Shown: in pieces, positions 47,601-59,600 of the stretch
Layout: every line of letters begins with the position of its first letter
How positions within the stretch are numbered: the stretch's first letter is position 1
Origin: Ascaris suum
Lineage: Eukaryota; Nematoda; Chromadorea; Rhabditida; Ascarididae
NCBI GenBank assembly: GCA_013433145.1
Contig: CM024172.1
Coordinates: 8,052,553-8,116,552 of the forward strand
Reading direction: 5' to 3'
DNA: 64,000 nucleotides
Program-made: the position numbers and the translations under genes
The notes under the pieces: generated by a model
What the model saw: the letters and a program-made list of their open reading frames with translations, nothing else
The model's database searches: none
What the model was told of the DNA's origin: nothing

Positions 47601-50600
47601 GAGCCCACTGCTCTAAAAAACAAATATAGGAGCGGATGTAAGCGGCTAAAGGGAAATAATACGGCCAACAGTTGCCGACTGTGGGTGCAATCTCACAACT
47701 TCGAAGGATATTTTTCAACGATAAAATCCCAGCACTTTTTTGTGAGGACACCTTTCTTCAAAAAATCATCTGTCGGTTGCTACTAGCTTGTAAATATTTG
47801 TAGTTATAAAGCCAACCACTAAGTTACTTCACTCATTTTTAAACTCTGACGGGTCCAATGTGCGACCAAAACTTTGCCACACAAAACTTACGGTCTTCGA
47901 AAGTAACTGCTTCGACTGGTGCACTCCGCGGCCCATCGCCAGGCGATGTGAAACAGAGCACCGTAACGTTGTAATGCCCGAATTTCTCCAAGTCCCCAAC
48001 CACAACTGTTATGTTTTGTTCATCAGGAAGTACGCGAACCTGCCGATATAAATTTGTTGCGGTAACTTCGCCTTTCCATAATTCCACCTGAAAGTTGGCG
48101 ACCTGCTAATAAAACATAGTAATAGGCAAACTGTCTTGGCGGAAACTTCAGCGTTTCTATCCTCCGGGGAGGGGATGGGCGAAAACAAGTGCAATTCACC
48201 AGCAGACAATTCTACTCGATAAAAATTCTCTATCACTTAAAAACATTGGAAAACAATTATAAACGCCTGATCAAAAGAGTAATATGAAAATGAACCGAGG
48301 ATGTCAAATAATTATCTGGCTCACAAAGGAAGTCAGTATGACTGTGGGGATAAGGTTGCAATAGAACATTACTAAAAATGCATATTTCAACATTTCGTGC
48401 TATGAGACCACGGTCGCACTCAGCCCTTACCCGACATGCACGAGCCTTTCGAAAAGGACATCTGCTGCAAAAATGAGGAAACAAAGCAAGCGCCTCCTGA
48501 CTCAGATGGCCCCTGTGCTCTCAATTCCTCATTAAATCCGGTCATTACCGATCGACCGTCGGGAGGCACAATCTCTTCATAGTCACATGAGCGCCCTCGA
48601 ACTAGATCGCTCTTGCACTCCAACAAGGAATACAACCAAGTGACTACGCAACACCTACCTTATATCCTTGATTGACGCCCGGTATCATTTGCTGGTCAGG
48701 TGGCGCAAACGAAACTGCTATTGCTGTTGAATTGATTATGTTCACCTTGACATCAAGCGGCGCTTGAGTAGGAACTAAAATCCATCCAAGTTCGCCACCA
48801 GAAATAAACGCACAAAAACAATAGAAATAACTTCATGTCGCATCAATCGAAGATTCCAAAAAAAAAAAAATCACTTTATTTCCTAGGTTTCAGACCGACA
48901 TTACCCATTGCATCAACACGCAATTACGTTTCCTTTAGTATCGAATGTTTTTTAGTGGGCCATTTTTCTATTTTCTTGCATCAGTACCTTGTTCAAATGA
49001 AACATGAATATCAGAGCCTTATAGCGTGGCGTTTGCGCAACTATATACAACCTAATGATACAACGCACGCCCTGCTCTTAACGTTCAGAAACGGTCACAT
49101 CTTCAAAGATACCCGAGACGTGGCAAGAATGTCGGCTTAAATTGGTTTCAGTGATTCCTACCGTGGCAAAAGCGGATGGAGTTTGCTTGTTCCATCCTCT
49201 CATTCCTTTGCGGTCCCAGAGAGGTGGTCACAATGTAAATGAATACATCCATGCGTCTACTCCACGTCCCGAATTCAATACTACAGTTATTATGGTTGAA
49301 AAAAGTATCCCATCTTTTCGCAAAACTTTTTGTGTTGCACGCGTTGTGACTCACTGATTCTGTATAACTAATCACATACAACCACAGTTAAAAATGAAAC
49401 TTTCAGGCAAGAACAGCACTTACAAATTGGATGTTTGCTTTAAAACTTGCAGCAATAAGCCACCAAGTGCACAGCGTTCCCCAAAATAGTGCAAAAAACT
49501 TCCTTCTTTCAAAGCGTTGCTAAAAAACGAACCCGCCAAAGCACACAGACGCTAATTTCAGAACATGTGAAAGTGAGGTACTCCCCTTCCTCCCCTCGTT
49601 CGAGTGCAAAACATTTAAACCTCAAAATGTGCAAACGGCTTAATATAACGTACCGCCTTCAAGTGTGGTCACATAAAGCGGTTTGCTGAAAACACCCATT
49701 CCACGATCGTTATAGGCGGCTACTTGGATTTCATATTCCCTCCAAGTTATGAGGTGCTCCAAAGGTGCGTTCCTCGCATGTCCATTGCTGACATTCTTCT
49801 CAAGCCACGGCAGACTTGCGTAGTTGGCCAGTCGGTAACGAATTATATAACCAAGAATATCACCGTTCCATTGCTCAGATGGTGGTGGTTGCCACTGGAC
49901 CATTATTGAAGACCAACTTCGTGCACTAAATATTTCTATGTAGAGTCACATAAGCCTCACATTCTCTTAATCTCCTTCAGCCACTCATGTATTGTACATT
50001 TCCCACGGAATGGTTCACATCATTGTACTATCGCGTCAATCATAATTCGTTACACTTGATCCTTTTCTCTCTCCGCCTTCCACCCCCCCCCCCCCAGGGT
50101 ATAAACGTTAATTTTTCCCAACCCTTTATTGCCTTTTATTGTGTTTCACATCTTCCCACTTTTCTGTACGAAGCATACTGATGGCGAACCTGGCAGCAAC
50201 GTTACGTGGTGCAGCGGCAGGGGGTTGCTGCGGCATCGTGACGTTATTCGACGAGAGCGAAGGCTTCCCGGCACCATGCCGATTCACAGCAACGACACGA
50301 AATTCAACTGTCGATGACGGTTTCAAATTATCTGAGAAACAAAAGTATTAATTAGCTACGGGCACTATCCACTGGTGAAACCTCCTTTAGGATGCATTAA
50401 GTGCTGATATGCGACGCGTTCTTTGCAGCTGTCAGCTTATTCGCTAAACTTCTCGAACAACTCAACACTACGACAATCTACTGCTCGCAGTCTTCGGAAT
50501 AAAATTCCTCAATAAATATTCATCACTTTCAAATCTATAATCAGTAGCTCCACTTTCATTCCAAAACCAACAAAACCAGAAGACGAGAAAAATGCAGATG

Positions 50601-53600
50601 AGCGAGCGAACAGTAAAGGCAAGACTCTACCGATACTGCTTCTTGGAAACATCGGTAATTACAATTTAAATCGAGCATGGTAAAAAGAGGAGAAGCAACG
50701 CACGACGAGCAAGATCTTGGTAATCTACAGCCGCATACCTAATCTATTCGACCACCTGGGCCATATGCTCAATAATTAGACTGAACACTAACCCACAAGA
50801 GTGCTGCAACAAAGTTCAGAAGGGACATTGTCCACTACACTCTCCCAATCTGACCAAAGACCCGTAGGTCCGATGGTTCTCATCTGCACGATATGCTTGA
50901 TTAAAGGAGAATTGCCATCGAAACCCTCTCGCCACGAAACGCGAACTCGGGCAGGAATCGTCTCGTTCAACAATTCCACGTACACACTTTGAGGCATTGA
51001 AGGTTTCTCTGCAAGAAAACTGTGACGGCAGAATTATAGCTTCATATAATAACTCGTACCCCTAAACGATAGTTTGGAAATTGTTACAAACGGCAACTCC
51101 ATATTGCGGCATGATAAAGAAGTCCCATCAGTGTTGGCTAAAGCGACTCCAAGAAAGGGATCTGCGACTGGAGGCAGTGAATAGTCACAAACCTAGTTGT
51201 ACATGTGTGTCTCAAGGAATAATAAGGGTTGAGGGCTTTTGAGGGTTGAAAACCTCAGAACACTTTCAGGAAGATTCCTCAACGAGAAATGCTGTTTTAA
51301 CAACATCCTGCATCATATCATCTGGTATTTGTGAACCGAACAAATAAAAACAAGGGGAACGTAGTGAGCGAACAGGAAAGAAGGGAAGCGAGAAGATTGG
51401 CCATCTTCAGCAATCGAGGCAAAACTATTTTGCAAACTTTCCTAACAACGCCTCAAAAAATTTTGATTGTTTACAGAATTCCGTTCCATCGCCCACACAG
51501 AGATGAATATGGGACTACGAGCCATCCCATTCTCGTTCTCCGCCAACATCGATGACTTCTATGGAAAATAAACAGTAAAAAGCAACAAAACACATAAACC
51601 TATTATCTACGTAAAACCATAAAATGCATAACATATTAAAACAACCATATTATTCATCACTTTGCTATGCAAATGAAATGAATAAAGACCAACCAATGAT
51701 CCTTAACCATGCTGAGATACTCTGCTCATTGGTTCCCACTCTGATCGTGCACGTATAAAGACCAATATTATCAGGGCCGACTTGTTTGATCGACAAACTG
51801 CCGTCGGCATTGATGACAAACCTTCGGACTGCATCTCCGGTTAGAGGTATTGCAATTCCCTGCAGCAATGACGGCTCAGCTGGTAAAGCATCATAACCAT
51901 AAGAAAACGTTCCAGGTCTGAAGGTAATTCGCAGCTTTTCCAAGCTCCAAATATTTCTGCCATTTACACTAGAGAGCCAGATTGCTCTTCACTTTGATGG
52001 AAAGTACTAAACTGGCAAATCGAAACAAAACACGGTACATTATAGTTCCAAAGCAGATTCGATCGAACATTATTCCGGTCGCATTATATCAAACCCACTC
52101 GCAGATATTAATCCATAAGAGAATTATGATTGGGACTAAATTGTGCAAATATATTATTACAACGGCTCCAGCACAAAACTACAGCATGAGAAGGTGAAAT
52201 CGGGAACGCTTGCATACTCATCCCCTCAGAGAAATCAAGACTAACTATGAGTTGGGTCTGTCTATCTTATAAATGAAAAAATAAACCTTCAGAATTCTTT
52301 ACAGACTATCAAATGTGCGATGAGCCGCTAAAAACCAAAATTGTCTTCCCCTGTTCCCGAGATATTATTACGGAATCTTTCCATTCCTCATGCTCATATT
52401 AAATAAGCAACGATCACTTTTTTCTTCACTATAGCTTTAGATCCCTCAAAAATCACTGTGTATTACTTCCGAAAAAAAGGTTCCGATTCATTTCGAAGAT
52501 TTATTGAATGTAGAAAGTAGTCTGTAATCCCTTCGGCAATTGCCCATTTATCAGCGGGAATGCATGCAATCCCCTCTCATTAACATAGTCGATGCCCACT
52601 GGCTGGCAACATTCTTCAAAGTGCACTCGCAATCGCAATATGCAGAGACCTCTTGAGTGGTGCCCTCGTCTCTTTTGTTGGACAACAATGCGAATGCATC
52701 AACGCATTTGCGAATGCACCAGTTTGCAATGCCCAGTGTGTTAGCGAGATGCTGACCTCCAAGTATCAATACATGAAGGTGCGATGGAAATTACCTTTCC
52801 TCGCTCCCCTTCTCCATTAATCGCTCTCCAATTCCGAAATACTTCCTCCGTATTAATAATAACGAGAATCAAGTGAATAAATTTCAATGAACTCCTTTTC
52901 AAAGATAATAAATATGCAAAGAGGGATATGAGAAGGAAAATGCACACTGTTGAGTACTTCAAAAATCCCGCTTGAAAATTTTACAAAGCTCTTTAATAAG
53001 CAGCCACCAAGAGGATTTTCACTGCAAATCTTGCAAACTCTTGAAGGAAAACTTTCGTCCGTTTTCGGCTTTATGTAATCCTTCAGGCGATATGATTCGG
53101 CTTAAAAGAACATCGTTATAAAACCCTTATAAGCAGCTCATATCTATATTTTCGGTTGTACCATGACAAAACGAGGGACACATCGAACTCAAGTCTTCCC
53201 CTTTCTAATCACGCAAATTTCATTCAATTCTTCGTCATAAACTCAAAAACACAAAAGATAATTCCCTCAAAATGAACCACTCACATGATCGCTCAAGCGA
53301 AAAATTCCATCTGAAGCCTAAAAAAGAGCACTTATATGAGGATGGATTAGACCAACTGCACAGCAGCGATGACGTCAGCTAAGCTTTCTCGCTTCGGAGC
53401 TTAAAGAAGAACGCCTCTTAGATGGAATAAAATGCACATATTTCAATGCTCCCGTATATTAGAGTTGAAATAAAAATGAATAAAGGGGCGAAATGATTGT
53501 ATCGGCAATCATAAATTAACTCAATGCACCCACTTCATTATTCAACTAATCGTTTAAGGCGCTCCTCCAGCAATATTGAAGCAACGTTCAGAATGTTGTT

Positions 53601-56600
53601 TCATTCAAACAGAAACCCTGTGGAGCGTCGCAGAAAACGAATCGCCGATTATATGGAATTTGCCTCTGAGAGTTGTTTTCCTTGTTGCTGTAGCATTCAC
53701 TCGGTGAGTTTGAAGGTGAATCTTGTGGACTGTGTCCAAACATATGCAACTATGTTCACTTTGCAATAAAAACAGTGCTGAGCTGTCAAATAAACAAAAC
53801 GAAGTGAAAGCCTCCATAACGCTCACCTATACCTTTAGACAACAAACAGATCAGAAAGCACACACTCAATCGCACCCCACACATAATCCATAAGAAAAAC
53901 AAAAACCGCACAGGCAAATTATCGTTGCGCTTACAAGTGTGAATTCCAGATAACTGCATGAAGATAAAACAGCCATAGTCCAGACCACAACTATACCAAG
54001 TATGCCATCTAGTGGGTTTACTTGTCACGTAAGAACATATAAAAAATTGTTAGCAGCTGACGAATATGACTGGGGAAGTAGCCAACTACATTCGCGCTTC
54101 TGACGAGATATGTGAACGAATGATTGAATGATATATTCGCACCACAACGTCCCCTCCCCTCCTCTCCCCCCCCCCCCCAAGGACACACTTTTCTATGTGT
54201 AGTTCTAAATCCCTTCCCCGCCACAATGCTATAGTTTTTTCGACGAATATTATGCGCATCGTCTCCACTCGTTAATATTTGCGTAGGCGGTGACCTGTGC
54301 TCGAGGAGCGGTCACGTCTATAAACAAACATTTTCGCATGCGTGTTGCGTATCGCAAGAACAGTTTATGTGCGTAAAGGTCGGCAATAATCCTCTACGCA
54401 CTGTCACCTTTAGCCTTCCATCTGGCCGTAATCACCTTGCAAAAAGCACATTCTTCCGCATTTAATAACGGAACAATCAGTAAATGCTGATACGTCCTCC
54501 AATGACGATAAAACGGGAATTAAACAGTAAAAGTCGAGATTATATCTTTTCCTGGCCTCCTCCAACATTAAAACAGAAAAAGCGGACAAATTGGCGCAAC
54601 TTGTGCTTTTCGCATTCCAATTATTTGAGCAACCACTTCCGCAAGTCGCCAACAAAAGGTAAAATGCATGGAATAAGGTCTTCATATTTCGATCTGATAG
54701 CTCGCACAAATCTTCCACAAAAGAACCACTCCTTTGCCGCTCAGCCAGTGTAGAAAGAGAAAAGGACTGCTTAAATGCAGATGGTCTTTGCATTTCGATC
54801 AAAACTGATGAATTATGGGTAGAAGATCAGCTTACGGTGTCTAGTGTACCAACTAGATTGCATCGCTCTTGCTGATTACTGAGTTAAAACCATTGGACGC
54901 AGGTGGTGAACGAGCACACAACGTGTGGCCTAGATAGACGGTCGTAAACAACGGGAGTTGACTAACGCGGATTATGCACGCAACTCTATGATCAAACGGC
55001 CGGCGTATGCGTTGAGGGTTTAAAAAAAGCAAGAAAAGTCCCAGAGTTTAGAGGAATAAGAAAGGCGCATCATGCTGGGAGGATATCGTACAGCAACGCC
55101 AGAATTCACTATAGAGCTAACTGACGTAGAAAAGCGATGGCTGAAAAGTTACTGAGAGTGGTGAACGCAATCACCGATTCGTTGTTGCGATGTCAACACA
55201 AATCTCGCGCTCGCTGTCTCGTTAAGCAAACTTTTCATTCCAAATTCCGAAGAATTTTCAATTTTCGTTGAGAAAACACTTTTTTCGTCATGAAGGAATG
55301 CCACGTCAAAAGGAATTAAGTGAAGTCATTGCGCTCAAAAAAAACGTTATTCCAAAAAATTAGTAACAATGTGAAACAAACGAAAAGCGTGGAAATTTCA
55401 GCAGATATTCTCTAAAACCGATCAACTGGCACTCCCTTCGGATTAAAATCCATTAGCGCAATCAATAAAAATATGAAAACTGCGATTTAGTCGCTTTCCG
55501 CTCAGAAAGCAACGAGCCCTTTCAAGAAACGATCTACGCAACCAAACATCCAATCTATAATAAAATTACTTATAATGTTCGCTTATGATTCGACGTGAAC
55601 AATTCGATCAGAGAGACGAGTCTCCTATTACGCTTTCTCGGATTTCAGCCTCATTTTCCGATTTCTTCCAGAAACACTCGAAAATACTTCCATAACTAAT
55701 ACCCCCCGCAAACAATATATGAAACATTTCTCATATGCTCAATCTAATATTCAATGCAATGTTTGTTTGCATTGGACTTCTAGTGTGCATATGTGCATAT
55801 TTGCAAGGCGTTCGACGATGACGACGCACATAAAGAAACGCAGTGGGATGCAATCAAGCGACGCTCCGTTCAATATATTTATCAAAAAAGCAAATTTTGG
55901 CATAACGAAATTATATGAAAATTTTCCTGCGACGTATATGTGGGGGATCGTCGAGAGAGAAAAATCGAATCGCTGCAATGGTGAGAATAAAATTAATCGA
56001 TATGCGATATTTCTAAAGTTGTAACTTTCTCCTCTCTTTCATCATTGAACTGGTGGATATTTCAGCGAGCACTCAAGAAACCCTTTCTTCCACCGAAAAA
56101 CTGCATAGAATTTAACATTATAAGTGAAATTTCGTACCTAATAATGGGAAATAATCTCAGCAATATTTTCAATAAATATTAAGAGATGAAGCGAGATTAT
56201 CATCAAAAGCAAATGTCAACTGATCATCGCGTCAACTTCAAGCAACTCATCAATGCAAACCAGGGAATATGTTTAGTGACGGTGCGGCATTCGACATAAA
56301 CATCACCTCCAAACGAAAATAAACCATAAAACGATGTCGACTCACTGTATCCACTCCCTTCGTCCACCAATCTTCGCACCTCCACCTATTGTTTATTTGA
56401 AGTAAGCTTGCAATTTTTATTTGAAACTACTTGAATCGAGTCTTTCCGCTATCTGCTCTTGTATATTACGGTTGGAATCCGAAGTTTGTAAGCAAATCTG
56501 CAGCATTTTTAAAATCTGTACATCTCCGCATGCTCTAACAAAGCACTCTACCTCTTTGTTTATTAATCCTCAGAATTGCAGCGCTTCCACTCTTTCATAA

Positions 56601-59600
56601 TGGGTCTGTGCTCGAATGTGACTATGGAGAAACTGCTTGTACCGACCGAAAATATCAAAATAGACATGTGATCGGGATAAAACACGGAGGAAGCTGCACA
56701 CTCGACAAAAATCAAGAAATGGGTATGCATTCGAAGAATCTTCCTCTTTCATGAGCACCGTTCTCTCGCATTTGAAGTCTGCTGGGAGGTCCCTCAACTC
56801 AGTGTACCAATACACACTTAGTCAGTTTGAACTAAGTGTGTGCCACTTCGAACTGCCAAGTATAGTTGAGGCGGAGGAAGGAGAAAGGAGAGGAAGGGAA
56901 TCTTACAGTATTCTTATTCCAAGTGCAGTATCTTACAGCATTCTAGCACTGCAAAAACGGGGTATATTCGAGTGGGATTTACGGAAAGAGAGAGGAAAAC
57001 GAAGAGACTATAACATTAGATGAACATTTTTGCTGCGCGTCCCTCAACGTGGGCATTCAAATACGGTCGCGTGCCCGTCTGTCAAGTTGCCTCGTCTGCC
57101 GGCAAGCAGGACGCACAACAGTCATTACACTGACGGCACCGTTAGTATTGGGGCATTATTTTGAGGGTGCCGTCAATGTGTTCAAGGCCTAATCCAGCAA
57201 TCAACATTCACTTCGGAGCTCATCCTCTCAGAGTGACCTCTTTCAGCACTGACCACATAATTGTCAATCGCATTAAACATTTCACAGAAACAAATCACAC
57301 CGAACATACTGCAGATATCTGACTTTGTTACTAATCCAATTATTACACAAAAGCAACTACAACTCTCTGATTCCGGGTTCGATTCCTAACACATCTTAGC
57401 CACCTTTATGTCAAGTTCTAATTCTAATATCTAATATTCTCAGCAAACTTCTGACATCAACTCATTCAATTTTTTTAGTCACACCAGTTTCCAAGTAGCT
57501 GCGATTAAGAACCTTAAAACAGAGTGGACGATTTTCAAGTTTGTTAAGGGATTGCATCAAGACACGTAATTAGCATATGCATCTTTAGAACAACTGAAGC
57601 GATCCTTCCCAAAAATAAAGCGAGCTAAAACGAACAAAAACCTCATCAGAAACAACTCAAGTCTCTTCGTTTCTTCACAAAAACCCTCATCTTTCCCTTG
57701 TTTCACAAAAAAGTTCACTTCGCAACTCTCCATTTCAATTCTAAAATCCACATCTCTTGTTTTAACTTCAGCAAATAGTCAGACGCACATTCGCTGAGCA
57801 GTTTAACAGGAAATTAGTGCTGATGTGTCTCGTAAGTTTTTCGGTTATCTCCATTGAATTCTTAAAAGGTCTCCCAAATTGCAACTGTCCACCGTCAACA
57901 CTGCAAATAACTCATTTCTCAGAAATAATACAAATGATGTAATTAATGCAAATCTTTTGCTGCAAACATCGCCTACATCACTTCACGATGACGCTTTTAA
58001 AACAACGATTACTCGTCAAAATATTTCGCTATTTAAGTAAGCATTCAGACATATAGCCAGTCAACTGTGTTCTGTTAAGAATTATAGACTCGAGAATGTT
58101 GCTTCGAAACCTTTCAAATCGAACTATCCGGGAATGACGAGAAAAAGGAACGCTGAGGTGAAATCATAACGCCAATATATTTTTTTCCTAGTGCCAAACA
58201 ATGACGTTTATAATGCAGAAGAGTCTCGTTTAGAGGAGAAGAGTTAATGGTTTTTTCGTACTTTTACTATGCTGAAGGAAAACGCCGCCAGGAAATCACC
58301 GCTTTAGTTCTCTTCAACTTATCCATCTTCATAGCAATCCCCTTAATCCCACAAGAATATTGCCTCCTTTCCTTCAAAGAAAAGAATTTACAACGGTAAT
58401 TTTTGCAGCACGTTAGAAGAATGCCAAATCGCGTCTATCACCGCATTCAGCTAGCACACAGAGGTCAACGAAGAATGCGAAGAGAGGAAATCAAATCTGC
58501 CATTCAGTCTCTCCAAATGAGCATAGTCAACTATTAGGAGAAAAGCCACAAAACGAAGTTGACTCGCTTGCTTCCCCCAATCAACTATCTCCCCTTTTCC
58601 TCACTGCCTCATCAACATGCATCGTATATTTATCACTAAACGAGGCACAATTTTTTCCCTCATAAAAATGTTGTAGCAATTTTCTCATTTCACTCTCCTT
58701 CAAATTTATCAACAAATATCACCGATTTTCGATGAATCAATTCATTTGCAAAGATTCGGAAAACTCCATTAAAATTAAACCTAATCATTTAATAGTGGAG
58801 TTTGTCAGTAAAATACTCCCAACTAGTGTCGTTAATATCTGCTGCAACTGAAGTTATTTAATTATCTCGAATCGAAGTTCATTGATAACATGGCACTGCG
58901 CATACACTGCCTCTGTCGTCCACCCAGCCCCTCTTTTTCAAGCAAATATTTGTCAATTGGGCATATTTATCTCCGATAATAATGAGTAATCGCTAACATT
59001 CCACTTCCATGAAGCGAACACTCCATCACTGGATCGATATTTATCGGCCACTTTACACGGCATCATAATGTTGCTTCCGATTAGAATACTCTGATTTGAG
59101 GGTCCGTATTCGATTAAATCCGACCCTAAAAACATATGGCAAATATCACAACGATGAATAATATTCAGCAACAGCTGCATCTTCAGAGGTCATCAATTCA
59201 GTTGAAATCTGTGCTAACGTACTATTCGCAGCCAATTCAGGTTACGGCAAATGGGTGTCAGCAAGTTTCCGAAAAAAGTACAAACGACAACTATGAGGAT
59301 GCAGCGTTAAGGTTGCTCATTCATCTCATCGCACTTAGCTGAACTCGGAACAGGTTTTGTTAATGCAACTGGCAACAGAAGAGTTTGGCAAGAAATTCGT
59401 AACAGTGAACGTTTTTTTGAATTCGAAAGATGTGTGCATATGCATAGTCAAATGCAAATGCAATAGACTGAGCCTCCTCCCCTTCCCGCGAACGATCTCT
59501 TAACACGTCGACACGATTATGATAATTTGTGTGAGTGCCGCGCTGAAAAGCATTACTCTCCCACATTTCTTCCCGTAATCTCTCACGTTTCTTACTGATT

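Larger units (their letters stand above)
51957..59004 (-). other. 7-kb sidekick intron splitting the last Ig domain
   Basis: By far the largest intron in the window. It contains a C13 tract (54166-54178), a perfect hairpin (56812-56841) and a near-perfect inverted repeat (57128-57178). The longest open frame is 130 codons on the minus strand at 54410-54802, with no recognised domain. I see no nested gene I can support. Confidence 0.6.

Noticed and set aside
55719..56024. Plus-strand 101-codon frame in the sidekick intron
   Set aside because: No domain, unremarkable composition and no splice context; treated as chance.
57365..57385. tRNA B-box-like GGGTTCGATTCC
   Set aside because: The upstream 70 bases lack an A-box and acceptor-stem complementarity.
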